Positions 1-8,635 of a stretch of 64,000 bases of DNA are shown here, in pieces. Both the position numbers and the translations under genes were made by a program. Under the pieces are notes generated by a model, which ran no database searches, was not told the DNA's origin, and saw only the letters and a list, made by a program, of their open reading frames with translations. The stretch is from Clavibacter michiganensis (GTDB lineage: Bacteria; Actinomycetota; Actinomycetes; Actinomycetales; Microbacteriaceae): contig NZ_CP080437.1 in NCBI RefSeq assembly GCF_021216655.1, positions 496,001-560,000 on the forward strand, read 5' to 3'. Numbering within the stretch: the stretch's first letter is position 1; each line of letters opens with the position of its first letter.

Positions 1-1386
1 GAGCCCGTGGTTCGTGATCTCGAGGTCCGGGTGCGTGCGCTGCTGGTACTCGAGCGGGTCGATGTCCGCCATGAGGTGCCCGCGGACGCGGTAGGCGTTG
101 ATGAGCTCCTGCACGCGGCTGGTCTTGGAGACGCGCTCGGACAGGTCGACGTTGATGTCGGTGGCCCACTGGATCGGGTCGTACGGGATGCGGAGCGCCG
201 CGAAGATGTCCTCGTAGAAGCCGTGCTGGCCGATGAGGCGCTCGTGCACGATCTTGAGGAACTCGCCGGAGCCCGCGCCCTGGATCACGCGGTGGTCGTA
301 CGTGCTCGTCAGGGTGATGGTCTTGCCGATGCCCAGCTCGACGAGCGTCTTGGGGGAGGAGCCCTGGAACTCGGCCGGGTACTCGAGGGCGCCGGCGCCG
401 ATGATGGCGCCCTGGCCCTTCATCAGGCGCGGCACGGAGTGGACCGTGCCGATGCCGCCCGGGTTGGTGAGCGAGATGGTGGTGCCGGCGAAGTCGCCCG
501 CGGCCAGCTTGTTGCTCCGGGCCTTCTTCACCAGGTCCTCATAGGCCGAGAGGAACTCGCCGAAGGTCATGGCCTCGGCGCCCTTGATGCTCGGGACGAG
601 GAGCGCCCGGGTGCCGTCGGGCTTCGGCATGTCGATCGCGATGCCGAGGTTGATGTGCGCGGGGGAGACGACGCTGGGCTTGCCGTCGACCTCGTCGTAG
701 TGCACGTTCTGGCTCGGGAACTCCTTGAGCGCCTGGATGAGCGCCCAGCCGATGAGGTGGGTGAAGGAGACCTTGCCGCCGCGGGCGCGCTTGAGGTGGT
801 TGTTGATGACGATGCGGTTGTCGATCATCAGCTTCGCCGGGATGGTGCGGACGCTCGTCGCGGTCGGGATGGTGAGCGACGCGTCCATGTTGGTCGCCAG
901 GCTCTTCGCCATGCCGCGGAGCGGGGAGACCTCGTCTTCACCGGGCGGCGTGGGCTCGGCGCCCTTCTTGGCGGGCGCCTTCGCGGGCGCCTGCGCCGGG
1001 ATCGGCTGCTGCTTGGGGGCGATGCTCGTGGTGCGCGCGGCGGGCTGGGACCCGGTCGCGGGCTGCTGCGCCTGCGCGTCGGGCTGGCCGGCGGACGCGG
1101 GGGCCGGCGTCGGCGCCGGGCTGCCCGTGTTGGTCGACGCGGGGGCTGATGTGCCCGACGGGTCGGGGATCTGCGCCTCGGCGGTCTGCTCGCCGGTGGC
1201 CGGCGTCGCCTCGCGGCCCTCGATCACGGTGGTGTGGTAGTTCTCCAGGATCGGCCACCAGCTCCGGTCGACGGAGTCCTTGTCGACCACGAACCTCTCG
1301 TACATCTCGTCGACGAGCCATTCGTTGGCTCCGAAGTCGCCCGTGGAACCGTCATCGGTCCCCGTACCAGTCACCTGGCTCGACAC
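1..1386 (-). CDS. kgd: Multifunctional 2-oxoglutarate decarboxylase/dehydrogenase Kgd, N-terminal part (cut by window edge)
   Basis: Only the first 462 codons are present; the gene continues past base 1. The visible part holds a short N-terminal helix typical of E1 subunits ([12 protein letters not shown]), an Ala/Pro-rich linker at about residues 60-115, and an E2-type acyltransferase domain with the active-site motif [15 protein letters not shown] (His365). The start of the E1 region follows ([16 protein letters not shown]). In actinobacteria this fused enzyme does the 2-oxoglutarate step of the TCA cycle together with the shared Lpd and lipoyl E2. There is no lipoyl domain, as in other Kgd proteins. 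The start is taken as GTG at 1386; another in-frame GTG lies at 1374. The family call is firm, the exact start is not. Confidence 0.93.
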   Translation of the reverse strand, partial: MSSQVTGTGTDDGSTGDFGANEWLVDEMYERFVVDKDSVDRSWWPILENYHTTVIEGREATPATGEQTAEAQIPDPSGTSAPASTNTGSPAPTPAPASAGQPDAQAQQPATGSQPAARTTSIAPKQQPIPAQAPAKAPAKKGAEPTPPGEDEVSPLRGMAKSLATNMDASLTIPTATSVRTIPAKLMIDNRIVINNHLKRARGGKVSFTHLIGWALIQALKEFPSQNVHYDEVDGKPSVVSPAHINLGIAIDMPKPDGTRALLVPSIKGAEAMTFGEFLSAYEDLVKKARSNKLAAGDFAGTTISLTNPGGIGTVHSVPRLMKGQGAIIGAGALEYPAEFQGSSPKTLVELGIGKTITLTSTYDHRVIQGAGSGEFLKIVHERLIGQHGFYEDIFAALRIPYDPIQWATDINVDLSERVSKTSRVQELINAYRVRGHLMADIDPLEYQQRTHPDLEITNHGL

Positions 1387-1463
1387 AGTTGATCGCCCGC
1401 TCTCTTGCTGTTGGTCGTCTGCCTCGCGCGGCCCGTTCGCGTGCCGCGCGTCCACGATCACCC

Positions 1464-1469
1464 AGCCTA
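1464..1469 (-). promoter_or_regulatory. -10 hexamer (TAGGCT) upstream of kgd
   Basis: On the minus strand the sequence reads TAGGCT inside a small AT-richer patch, about 78 bases before the kgd start, implying a leader of about 70 bases. No convincing -35 is visible. It is the best promoter candidate in the 180-base divergent gap between kgd and guaB1. Confidence 0.4.
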
Positions 1470-1554
1470 AACCTTCCCCCGGTCGGGCCGCCGGGAGCGG
1501 CGCGTCGGAAGCCGCGCACGGTCGACGGCCTGGTGCGGGCCCGGACGGCGGGGC

Positions 1555-1560
1555 TACCGT
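1555..1560 (+). promoter_or_regulatory. -10 hexamer (TACCGT), leaderless-type, for guaB1
   Basis: TACCGT ends 6 bases before the ATG at 1567, so transcription would begin at or next to the start codon. There is no room for a Shine-Dalgarno sequence. The same arrangement recurs across the window. Confidence 0.5.
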
Positions 1561-1566
1561 CGGGGG

Positions 1567-3006
1567 ATGAGGTTCACCGGAGAGGCTCCCGCCCACGACC
1601 TGACGTACTCGGACGTGTTCCTGAGCCCGGGCAGGTCCGACGTCGCGAGCCGGATGGACGTCGACCTCGCCCCGGGCGACGGCACGCCGTGCACCATCCC
1701 GATCGTCGCGAGCAACATGGGCTCGGTCACCGGGCCGCGCCTCGCCGCCGTGCTCGCCCGGCGCGGGGGCATCGGGGTCCTGCCGCAGGACCTCCGGCCC
1801 CAGGAGCTGGACGCCGCGATCCACCGGGTCAAGGACCAGCCGGTCGCCTACGACTCGCCGCTCGAGCTGCCGCCGGACGCGACCGCCGGCCAGGCGCGCG
1901 AGCTGCTGCCGCCCATCGCCGGGCACGGCATCGTGCTGCGCGACGCGGACGGGGAGATGATCGGCTGCCTCGAGGGGACGCAGCTCGCCGGCGTCCCCGA
2001 CGGCACCCGGCTCGGGGACCTGCCGCACGGCGCGCTCGCCTCCCTCGACGCCGACGACGTGCCCACGGGCCGAGCGGCGTTCGACCTGATGCACGCCGCC
2101 GGGATCGACTTCGCGCCCGTGCTCGCCCACGGCCGCCTGGTCGGCACGCTCAGCCGACGGAGCGCCCTGCGGTCCACCGTCTACGCGCCCGCGATCGACG
2201 GGAACGGGCGCCTCGCGGTGGGCGCCGCCGTCGGCGTCAACGGCGACCCGGTCGGCCGTGCCCGCGCGCTGCTGGCCGCGGGGGTCGACGTGCTCGTCCT
2301 CGACACGGCGCACGGGCACCAGGAGGCGATGCTGCGCGCGATCCGCGACGTACGGGCCCTCGACCCGCGCGTCCCGATCGTCGCCGGCAACGTCGTCACC
2401 GCCGAGGGCGCGCGCGACCTCGTCGAGGCGGGCGCCGACATCGTCAAGGTCGGCGTTGGCCCGGGCGCGATGTGCACGACGCGCATGATGACCGCGGTCG
2501 GCCGGCCCCAGTTCTCCGCCGTGCTGGACACGGCCGAGGCGGCCCGCGCCGCCGGCGCGCTCGTGTGGGCGGACGGGGGAGTGCGGTACCCGCGGGACGT
2601 CGCGCTCGCCCTCGCCGCGGGCGCCGCCAGCGTGATGATCGGATCGTGGTTCGCCGGCACCGTCGAGTCGCCCGGCCGCCTGCTCGTCGACGAGGACGGC
2701 GGGCTCGCCAAGGAGAGCTGGGGGATGGCGTCCACCCGCGCCGTGCAGGAGCGGTTCGGGCGGCGCGAGGCGTTCGAGCTGGCGCGGCGCACGCTGTTCG
2801 CGGAGGGCATCTCGACCAGCCGGATCCGCATCGACCCGCTCCGCCCCGGCCTCGAGGACCTGCTCGACACGATCACGTCCGGCGTCCGCAGCGCGTTCAC
2901 CTACACCGGGGCGCGCACGCGCGCCGAGTTCGCCGAGCGGGCCGCCGTCGGGATCCAGTCCGCGGCGGGCTACGAGGAGGGCAAGCCCCTGCCGGTCGGC
3001 TGGTGA
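1567..3006 (+). CDS. guaB1: GuaB1-family protein (IMPDH/GMP reductase family with CBS region)
   Basis: The protein has 479 residues with the IMPDH/GMPR TIM-barrel fold, interrupted by a CBS-like insertion at roughly residues 95-205. The catalytic loop reads [13 protein letters not shown] with the nucleophile at Cys303, followed by the GRPQ segment. Actinobacteria carry this paralogue beside the true IMP dehydrogenase; the mycobacterial GuaB1 has been described as a GMP reductase with a CBS domain, converting GMP to IMP for purine recycling. Annotation pipelines usually call it IMP dehydrogenase-related. The start is ATG 1567 on the leaderless pattern. The reductase assignment rests on the actinobacterial paralogue and was not derived from residues here alone. 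Confidence 0.85.
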   Translation: MRFTGEAPAHDLTYSDVFLSPGRSDVASRMDVDLAPGDGTPCTIPIVASNMGSVTGPRLAAVLARRGGIGVLPQDLRPQELDAAIHRVKDQPVAYDSPLELPPDATAGQARELLPPIAGHGIVLRDADGEMIGCLEGTQLAGVPDGTRLGDLPHGALASLDADDVPTGRAAFDLMHAAGIDFAPVLAHGRLVGTLSRRSALRSTVYAPAIDGNGRLAVGAAVGVNGDPVGRARALLAAGVDVLVLDTAHGHQEAMLRAIRDVRALDPRVPIVAGNVVTAEGARDLVEAGADIVKVGVGPGAMCTTRMMTAVGRPQFSAVLDTAEAARAAGALVWADGGVRYPRDVALALAAGAASVMIGSWFAGTVESPGRLLVDEDGGLAKESWGMASTRAVQERFGRREAFELARRTLFAEGISTSRIRIDPLRPGLEDLLDTITSGVRSAFTYTGARTRAEFAERAAVGIQSAAGYEEGKPLPVGW

Positions 3007-3013
3007 GCCCCGG

Positions 3014-3019
3014 TATGCT
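3014..3019 (+). promoter_or_regulatory. -10 hexamer (TATGCT) ahead of the CNNM/CBS gene pair
   Basis: TATGCT lies just after the guaB1 stop and 101 bases before the TTG start of the first CNNM/CBS gene. The expected start site, about 3026-3029, coincides with an ATG that opens a short ORF (3029-3127). Confidence 0.4.
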
Positions 3020-3028
3020 CGACGGACG

Positions 3029-3127
3029 ATGGACGACCCCCCTCCTGCTCATAGACCCCCGCTGCGCGCGCCCCTCCCACTGAAGCCGGCCGCGCGCCCG
3101 GTGCCCGGGAGCCATCCCCTTGCATGA
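3029..3127 (+). CDS. Putative short upstream ORF, Pro-rich 32-aa peptide
   Basis: The ATG at 3029 sits 9 bases after a TATGCT hexamer and opens 32 codons ending in TGA at 3125-3127. About a third of the residues are proline. Its end overlaps the TTG start (3120) of the next gene in another frame, so ribosomes finishing here could affect that gene's translation. No homologue is recognised, and chance cannot be excluded for an ORF of this size at this G+C content. Confidence 0.25.
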   Translation: MDDPPPAHRPPLRAPLPLKPAARPVPGSHPLA

Positions 3128-4550
3128 ATGGCTCCTCCTCGCCGTGGGTCTCCTCCTGACCCTCGGCACCGGCCTCTTCGTCGCCAGCGAGTTCGCGCTC
3201 GTCAACCTCGACCGCTCCGACCTCGAGAAGCGCCAGGAGCGCGGCGAGAAGCGGCTCGGCCCGTCCATCCGGGCGCTCCGCATCACCTCGACCCACCTCT
3301 CCAGCGCCCAGCTCGGCATCACGCTGACGACGCTGCTCACCGGGTACACGATGGAACCGGCGCTCAGCCTGCTGCTCGCCGGCCCGCTGACGTCCGCGGG
3401 GCTCGCCGACGGCCTCGTCTCCCCGGTGTCGACCGTCGTGGCGCTCGTCGTCGCGACGCTGCTGTCGATGATCATCGGCGAGCTCGTGCCGAAGAACTTC
3501 GCGCTGGCCCTGCCGCGCGAGACGGCCAAGCTCGTGATCCCGTTCCAGACCCTCTTCACCACGGTGTTCAAGCCCGCCGTGCTGCTGCTCAACAACAGCG
3601 CGAACGGGATCCTGCGGCTCGTCGGCATCGAGCCCAAGGAGGAGCTGTCCGGAGCCAGGAGCGCCGAGGAGCTGTCCTCGCTCGTCCGCCGCTCCGCGCT
3701 CGCCGGCCTCCTCGAGGACGACACGGCGATGCTCCTCAGCCGCACGCTGCGGTTCGCCGACCTCACGGCGTCCGACGTCATGACGCCGCGCCTCCGCGTC
3801 AAGTCGGTGGAGCGCACCGACAGCGCGCAGACCGTCATCGAGCTGGCGATGACCACCGGCTACTCCCGCTTCCCCGTGACGGACGACGGCGTGGACGACG
3901 TCATCGGGCTCGTGCACGTGAAGCAGGCCGTCGCCGTGCCGCGGGAGAAGCGCGCGCTCGTGCCCGTCACCGCCCTGCAGTCCGAGGCGATCCGCGTGCC
4001 CGAGACCATGAAGCTCGACGACCTCCTCGGCGAGCTGCGCGGCCGCGGGTTCCAGATGGCCGTCGTCGTCGACGAGTACGGAGGCACGGCCGGGGTCGCG
4101 ACCCTCGAGGACCTGGTCGAGGAGCTGGTCGGGGAGCTCGCCGACGAGCACGACCGCGCGCGCGCGGGCGTCGTCCGATCGCGGGACTCGCTGACCTTCC
4201 CCGGCATGCTCCGGCCCGACGAGCTCCTCGAGCGCACGGGTCTGCGCATCCCCGACGACGGTCCGTACGAGACCGCGGCCGGCTTCGTGATGAGCGAGCT
4301 CGGCCGCCTGCCCGTGGTGGGAGACGAGCTCGAGCTCGAGACCGGCACGCTGCGGGTCGAGCGGCTCGACGGCCGGCGCATCGACCGGATCCGCTTCACG
4401 CCCGTCCCCGAACCCGTCGCCACCGCGGTGGGCACCACGCGCGCCGAGCGCCAGGCGGACCGCCATGCGGAGCGGGAGGCCGGTCGCGAGGCCGGACGAC
4501 AGGCGGACGCGGAACGCGCCGCCATGAGGAAGGAGCCGTCCCGTGGGTGA
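3120..4550 (+). CDS. CNNM/CorC (HlyC)-family membrane protein with CBS pair, first of tandem pair
   Basis: The 476-residue protein belongs to the hemolysin C/CorC family. It has an N-terminal CNNM (DUF21) transmembrane domain (about residues 1-180, with the conserved EFALVN and GELVPKNFAL), then two CBS domains (about 200-330, including the DEYGG segment), then a CorC_HlyC domain (about 345-425). The C-terminus is a charged Arg/Glu/Ala-rich tail. The family is linked to divalent cation (Mg2+/Co2+) export or homeostasis at the membrane; the hemolysin name is historical. The start is TTG 3120, chosen because GGGAG lies 7-8 bases upstream. It overlaps the next gene by 8 bases and they are surely co-transcribed. 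Confidence 0.88.
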   Translation: MHEWLLLAVGLLLTLGTGLFVASEFALVNLDRSDLEKRQERGEKRLGPSIRALRITSTHLSSAQLGITLTTLLTGYTMEPALSLLLAGPLTSAGLADGLVSPVSTVVALVVATLLSMIIGELVPKNFALALPRETAKLVIPFQTLFTTVFKPAVLLLNNSANGILRLVGIEPKEELSGARSAEELSSLVRRSALAGLLEDDTAMLLSRTLRFADLTASDVMTPRLRVKSVERTDSAQTVIELAMTTGYSRFPVTDDGVDDVIGLVHVKQAVAVPREKRALVPVTALQSEAIRVPETMKLDDLLGELRGRGFQMAVVVDEYGGTAGVATLEDLVEELVGELADEHDRARAGVVRSRDSLTFPGMLRPDELLERTGLRIPDDGPYETAAGFVMSELGRLPVVGDELELETGTLRVERLDGRRIDRIRFTPVPEPVATAVGTTRAERQADRHAEREAGREAGRQADAERAAMRKEPSRG

Positions 4551-5586
4551 GTACGCCGGGGGGATCATCGCGCTCGTCGTGCTGCTCGCCGTCAACGCCT
4601 TCTTCGTCGGCGCCGAGTTCGCGGTCATCTCCGCGAAGCGGTCGCAGATCGAGCCGCGGGCGGAGGAGGGCAGCCGGGCCGCGCGCATCACGCTGTTCGC
4701 GATGGAGCACGCGACGCTCATGCTCGCCACGACGCAGCTCGGCATCACCGTGTGCTCGCTGCTGATCCTCAACGTGTCCGAGCCGGCGATCCACCACCTG
4801 CTGGAGATCCCGCTGGGCGCCACGGGGCTGCCGGAGGAGGCGATCTCCACGATCGCGTTCGTCATCGCGCTGCTCATCGTCTCGTTCCTGCACGTGGTGC
4901 TGGGCGAGATGGTGCCGAAGAACATCTCGTTCTCCGTGCCGGATCGGGCGGCCCTGCTGCTCGCGCCGCCGCTCGTCGGCATCGCCCGCGTCGTGAAGCC
5001 GCTCATCGTGGCCCTCAACGCGATCTCCAACGCGGTGCTCCGCCTGGCCAAGGTCGAGCCGAAGGACGAGGCCGCGAGCGCGTTCACGCTCGACGAGGTG
5101 CAGGGCATCGTCGACCAGTCGACCCGCGAGGGGCTGCTGGAAGACCGGACGGGCGCGCTCACCGCGGCGTTCGAGTTCACGGGCAAGAAGGTGCAGGACA
5201 TCGCGATCCCGCTGGACGCGCTGGTGAGCCTGCCGGATACCGCGTCGCCATCCGAGGTCGAGCGCGCCGTCGCCCGGCACGGCTTCTCGCGGTACGTGAT
5301 CGTGGACGAGGCGGGGGAGCCGACCGGCTACCTGCACCTCAAGGACGTCATCGACCTCGACGAGGCCGACGAGTTCCTGCGGCCCGTGCCGGCCAAGCGG
5401 ATCCGTCAGCTGGTGTCGGTCTTCGCGGGCACCGAGCTGGAGGATGCGCTGGCGATGATGCGCCGCTCCGGCGCCCACCTCGCCCGCGCCTTCACCGAGG
5501 CGGGCGAGACGACGGGTGTGCTGTTCCTCGAGGACATCATCGAGGAGCTCGTCGGCGAGGTGCAGGACGCGACCCGACGGGTCTGA
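4543..5586 (+). CDS. CNNM/CorC (HlyC)-family membrane protein, second of tandem pair
   Basis: The 347-residue paralogue of the preceding gene has a CNNM transmembrane domain at about residues 1-180 (EFAVIS, GEMVPKNISF) and two CBS domains at about 195-340. It ends soon after the second CBS and lacks the CorC_HlyC domain. The GTG start at 4543 follows AGGAAGGAG and lies inside the end of the upstream gene, indicating translational coupling. Tandem long and short CNNM/CBS genes are common in actinobacteria, and the two chains may pair through their CBS domains (inference). A strong hairpin follows directly. Confidence 0.87.
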   Translation: MGEYAGGIIALVVLLAVNAFFVGAEFAVISAKRSQIEPRAEEGSRAARITLFAMEHATLMLATTQLGITVCSLLILNVSEPAIHHLLEIPLGATGLPEEAISTIAFVIALLIVSFLHVVLGEMVPKNISFSVPDRAALLLAPPLVGIARVVKPLIVALNAISNAVLRLAKVEPKDEAASAFTLDEVQGIVDQSTREGLLEDRTGALTAAFEFTGKKVQDIAIPLDALVSLPDTASPSEVERAVARHGFSRYVIVDEAGEPTGYLHLKDVIDLDEADEFLRPVPAKRIRQLVSVFAGTELEDALAMMRRSGAHLARAFTEAGETTGVLFLEDIIEELVGEVQDATRRV

Positions 5587-5597
5587 CCCGCCCGCAC

Positions 5598-5642
5598 ACG
5601 ACGACGGCCCGGCACCCCAGGGGGATGCCGGGCCGTCGTCGT
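5598..5642. terminator. Strong bidirectional terminator hairpin
   Basis: A perfect 17-bp stem (5598-5614 with 5626-5642) closes an 11-base loop. It lies between two convergent genes, 12 bases after the CNNM/CBS stop and 14 bases before the oxidoreductase stop. The arms carry CGACGACGG/CCGTCGTCG, so both strands read similarly. There is no long U tract, as is usual for high-GC actinobacteria. Confidence 0.85.
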
Positions 5643-5655
5643 CGGGATCGGAGGG

Positions 5656-6735
5656 TCAGGCGGCCCAGCGCGCGCGGTCGTACTGCTTGGGCCAGTAGTC
5701 GATCTCGACGCCCAGCTCGTGCGCGGCCCGCAGCGCGAAGTGCGGGTCGCGGAGCATCTCGCGGCCGAGCATCACGGCGTCCGCGCGGCCCTCGGCGACG
5801 ACGGCCTCGGCCTGCGCCGGCTCGGTGATGAGGCCCACGGCGTTGAGCGCGACCTTCGCGTGCTCCTTCACGTACTCGGCGAAGGGCACCTGGTAGCCGG
5901 GCGCGACGGGGATCGTGACCCCGGTCGTGTTGCCGCCCGTGGAGATGTCGAAGAAGTCGGCGCCGTGCTCGGCGGCCCAGCCGGCGACCGTCGCGGTCTG
6001 CTGCTCGTCCCAGCCGGCGTCGCCCGCCCAGTCGGTCGCGGAGAAGCGCACCAGCAGCGGCACGTCGGGGACCTCGGCGCGCACGGCGTCGATCACCTGG
6101 AGCAGCAGGCGCGCCCGGTTCTCCAGGCTGCCGCCGAACTCGTCGTCGCGGTGGTTGCTCAGCGGCGAGAGGAACTGGTGCATGAGGTAGCCGTGCGCGG
6201 CGTGGATCTCGAGCACGTCGAATCCGGCGTCGACCGAGCGGCGGGCGGCCGCGGCGAAGTCGTCGACGACCTTCCGGAGGCCCGCGGCGTCGAGCGCGAC
6301 GGGCGTGCCGTAACCGGGGAACGGCTCGGCCGACGGGGCGACCGTCTCCCAGCCGCCCTCCTCGGCGGGCATGGTGCCGCGGCCGGAGAACGAGTAGGTG
6401 GATGCCTTGCGGCCGGCGTGCGCGAGCTGGATGGCCGCGACCGCGCCCATCTCGTGGATGAAGTCGACGATCGGCTTCCACGCGTCGCGCTGCGCGTCAT
6501 CCCAGATGCCCGTGTCCTCGGGCGTGATGCGCGCCTCGGGGCTGACCCCGGTGGCCTCCGCCATCACGAGTCCCGCGCCGCCGCGGGCGAACGAGCCGAG
6601 GTGCGCGAGGTGCCAGGCGCCCGGCACGCCGTCGCGGGCGTCGATGCTGTACTGGCACATCGGCGCGACCCAGATGCGGTTGCGGGCGGTGACGCCGCGG
6701 ACGGTGATCGGCTCGAAGAGCGGGGACGTGGTCAT
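5656..6735 (-). CDS. NADH:flavin oxidoreductase, old yellow enzyme family (YqjM-like)
   Basis: This 359-residue FMN-dependent ene-reductase has the YqjM-type N-terminus (LFEPITVRGVTARNRIWVAPMCQYS), the substrate and FMN segment IQLAHAGRKAS, the HAAHGYLMHQFLSPLSN motif and the C-terminal phosphate-binding GREMLRDPHF. The Cys in MCQYS corresponds to the redox-sensing cysteine of the thermophilic-like OYE class. It reduces activated C=C bonds of enals, enones or quinone-like electrophiles; the natural substrate is unknown. It is transcribed alone, divergent from nnrD. Confidence 0.93.
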   Translation of the reverse strand: MTTSPLFEPITVRGVTARNRIWVAPMCQYSIDARDGVPGAWHLAHLGSFARGGAGLVMAEATGVSPEARITPEDTGIWDDAQRDAWKPIVDFIHEMGAVAAIQLAHAGRKASTYSFSGRGTMPAEEGGWETVAPSAEPFPGYGTPVALDAAGLRKVVDDFAAAARRSVDAGFDVLEIHAAHGYLMHQFLSPLSNHRDDEFGGSLENRARLLLQVIDAVRAEVPDVPLLVRFSATDWAGDAGWDEQQTATVAGWAAEHGADFFDISTGGNTTGVTIPVAPGYQVPFAEYVKEHAKVALNAVGLITEPAQAEAVVAEGRADAVMLGREMLRDPHFALRAAHELGVEIDYWPKQYDRARWAA

Positions 6736-6860
6736 GGGGATCCTTCCAGGCGGGCGGCGGCGCGGATCCTCGAGGGAGGCGCGGCGCGCGGGGACGGGCG
6801 GAGGGCGTCGGCGGCCTCATGGTCCCAAGGCCCGGCGCGCCCGCCGCATTCCCGCGCGCC

Positions 6861-6866
6861 TATCGT
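6861..6866 (+). promoter_or_regulatory. -10 hexamer (TATCGT), leaderless-type, for nnrD
   Basis: TATCGT ends exactly 6 bases before ATG 6873 with no Shine-Dalgarno between. This supports the internal ATG over the upstream in-frame ATG at 6819. Confidence 0.5.
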
Positions 6867-6872
6867 GTGGGC

Positions 6873-7751
6873 ATGAGCGACGCGCACGACGACCACGCAC
6901 CCGACGGCTGGATCCGGCAGGACGCCGACAGGACGCGCCTCGCCATCCGCCTCCCGCGGGACGACGACGACAAGTACACGCGCGGCGTCCTCGGCGTCCG
7001 CACCGGCTCCGACCGCTACCCGGGCGCCGCGGTCCTCGGCGTCGAGGCGGCCGCGCGCACGGGCGTCGGCATGATCCGCTACCTCGGGCCCGCGGGCGCG
7101 TCCGCCTCGGTGCTCGCCCGCCGCCCCGAGGTCGTCACGGCCGACGGGCGCGTGCAGGCGTGGCTCGTCGGATCCGGCATGGACCGGGCGCACCGGGACG
7201 CCGCCGCGACCGACGCGATCGTCGCCGCGCTCGGGCAGGGCCTCCCGGCGGTCGTGGACGCGGGCGCGCTCGACCTCGTCGGGCGCGCGACGGGACCCGT
7301 GGTCGTCACGCCGCACTTCCGCGAGCTGTCCCGGCTGCTCGACGGCGCCGGCATCCGGGCGTCCGCGGAGGACATCGCGGCGGACGCCTCCGGCTGGGCC
7401 GAGCGCGCGGCGCGGGAGCTCGGCGTCTGCGTGCTGCTCAAGGGCGCGACCACGTTCGTGGTCGGCGGGTCCGCGCGCATCGCGGTGCGGGCCGGCACGC
7501 CCTGGCTCGCGACCGCGGGCTCGGGCGACGTCCTCGGCGGTGTGCTCGGCGCCCTCACGGCGGGGGCGTCCGCGCGGATCGCCGACGCGGCGGATCCCCT
7601 CGCGGAGCTCGCCGCCGTCGCCGCGGCCGCCGCGTGGCTGCACGGTCGTGCGGGCGGCCTCGCGTCCGGCGGCGGACCGACCACGGCCCTCGACGTCGCC
7701 GAGGCGATGCCGAGGGCCGTGCGGGAGACGCTGGCGGGATCCGGCGGCTAG
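6873..7751 (+). CDS. nnrD: ADP-dependent NAD(P)H-hydrate dehydratase
   Basis: The protein has 292 residues and the ribokinase-like fold of the YjeF C-terminal domain. Recognisable parts are DKYTRGVLGVRTGSDRYPGA at the N-terminal strand, VVTPHFRELSRL, and the nucleotide-binding GSGDVLGGVLGAL with the catalytic Asp. It repairs hydrated NADH and NADPH, a housekeeping damage-repair step. The frame is open 18 codons further upstream, but those residues are low-complexity and lack the family pattern; the leaderless -10 supports ATG 6873. Its TAG stop shares the palindrome CTAG with the convergent yceI-like gene. Confidence 0.92.
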   Translation: MSDAHDDHAPDGWIRQDADRTRLAIRLPRDDDDKYTRGVLGVRTGSDRYPGAAVLGVEAAARTGVGMIRYLGPAGASASVLARRPEVVTADGRVQAWLVGSGMDRAHRDAAATDAIVAALGQGLPAVVDAGALDLVGRATGPVVVTPHFRELSRLLDGAGIRASAEDIAADASGWAERAARELGVCVLLKGATTFVVGGSARIAVRAGTPWLATAGSGDVLGGVLGALTAGASARIADAADPLAELAAVAAAAAWLHGRAGGLASGGGPTTALDVAEAMPRAVRETLAGSGG

Positions 7752-8428
7752 GCCTTCGCCACGTCGAGCGAGAACTCGACCGAGCCGTGGTCCTCGACCG
7801 TCACGAAGCCGAGGCTCGGGGCCTGCACGCCGAAGTCCTGGAACGTGATCGGGATGGAGCCAACGATCTGCCCGCCATCGGACGTGAAGCTCGCCTGCAT
7901 CTGCGCGGTCACGCTCTTGGTCACCCCGTGCAGCGTGAGGTCGCCCGTCACGTCGTACGTCGCGGGGACTCCCGCCTCGACGCCGTCGGCCGCGATCGGC
8001 TGCGTCAGCGTGAAGGTCGCGGTCGGGAAGTCGCCCGTCTTCATCGCCTCGTTCTGGAAGTACGCGTCGCGCGGGGGCTGGTCGGTGTGGATCTTCGTCA
8101 CGTCGACCGTCATGGTGCCCTTCGTGACCTGGGATCCGGCGACCGTGATGTCGCCCGTGACGGCGTCCGTCCGGCCGTTCACCGTGACGGGCGTGCCGTT
8201 CAGCACCTCGTCGACGCGGTAGCCGGCGTACGAGGACCCGCCCACCTTCCAGTCGCCGGAGAGGTCGCCGACCGCGCCGCCCGGCGCGGGCGTCGACGCG
8301 AGGGTGGGGGCGGCGTCCGGAGTGCCCGCCAGCTGCTTGTAGATGGGGCCGCCGAACGCCGCGAAGCCTCCGACGAGGACGACCACGCCGCCCGCCACCC
8401 CGATGATGATCTTGGTCTTCCTGTCCAT
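7748..8428 (-). CDS. YceI-family protein with N-terminal membrane anchor
   Basis: The 226-residue protein has an N-terminal hydrophobic segment (about 7-30) after a basic start (MDRKTK), so it is probably an anchored extracytoplasmic protein. A Pro/Ala linker follows, then a YceI lipocalin-like beta-barrel from about residue 55 (SGDWKVGGSSYAGYRV ... DLTLHGVTKSV). YceI proteins bind long isoprenoid or lipid ligands; the role here is unknown. The gene is monocistronic. The upstream region has an AT-rich inverted repeat that could be an operator. Confidence 0.88.
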   Translation of the reverse strand: MDRKTKIIIGVAGGVVVLVGGFAAFGGPIYKQLAGTPDAAPTLASTPAPGGAVGDLSGDWKVGGSSYAGYRVDEVLNGTPVTVNGRTDAVTGDITVAGSQVTKGTMTVDVTKIHTDQPPRDAYFQNEAMKTGDFPTATFTLTQPIAADGVEAGVPATYDVTGDLTLHGVTKSVTAQMQASFTSDGGQIVGSIPITFQDFGVQAPSLGFVTVEDHGSVEFSLDVAKA

Positions 8429-8473
8429 GGCGCTGCTCCTCCGTGCGATGCGGGCGGGCGCTGCGTCCCACCC

Positions 8474-8492
8474 GTTCTATGAACTTTCAAGT
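8474..8492. promoter_or_regulatory. AT-rich inverted-repeat operator candidate upstream of the YceI gene
   Basis: Two overlapping dyads lie in an unusually AT-rich patch: GTTC-TAT-GAAC at 8474-8484 and ACTT-TC-AAGT at 8483-8492. The patch is 46-64 bases upstream of the yceI-like start, where a MarR- or HxlR-type repressor would bind. No regulator gene is adjacent, so the partner is unknown. Confidence 0.3.
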
Positions 8493-8559
8493 ACCTGAGG
8501 AGTCTCGCGGGGCGGCCGAGCGCGCGTCGGCCGCCGTCCACAGGTCGGGCCGCCGTCGG

Positions 8560-8565
8560 TAGCCT
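8560..8565 (+). promoter_or_regulatory. -10 hexamer (TAGCCT) for the thiamine-binding protein gene
   Basis: TAGCCT lies 70 bases before the ATG at 8636, giving a leader of about 64 bases. The leader holds a CGGGGG stretch just before the start codon. Confidence 0.4.
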
Positions 8566-8635
8566 GGTGCGCACAGCCGGACGCCGGCCGGGCGACCGCC
8601 CGGAGCACCGCCGCCGTCGAACCCCGGGGGTCCCC

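Noticed and set aside
1149..3083. 644-codon plus-strand frame across the kgd-guaB1 gap
   Set aside because: Arg/Pro-rich, out of frame with guaB1, crosses a promoter.
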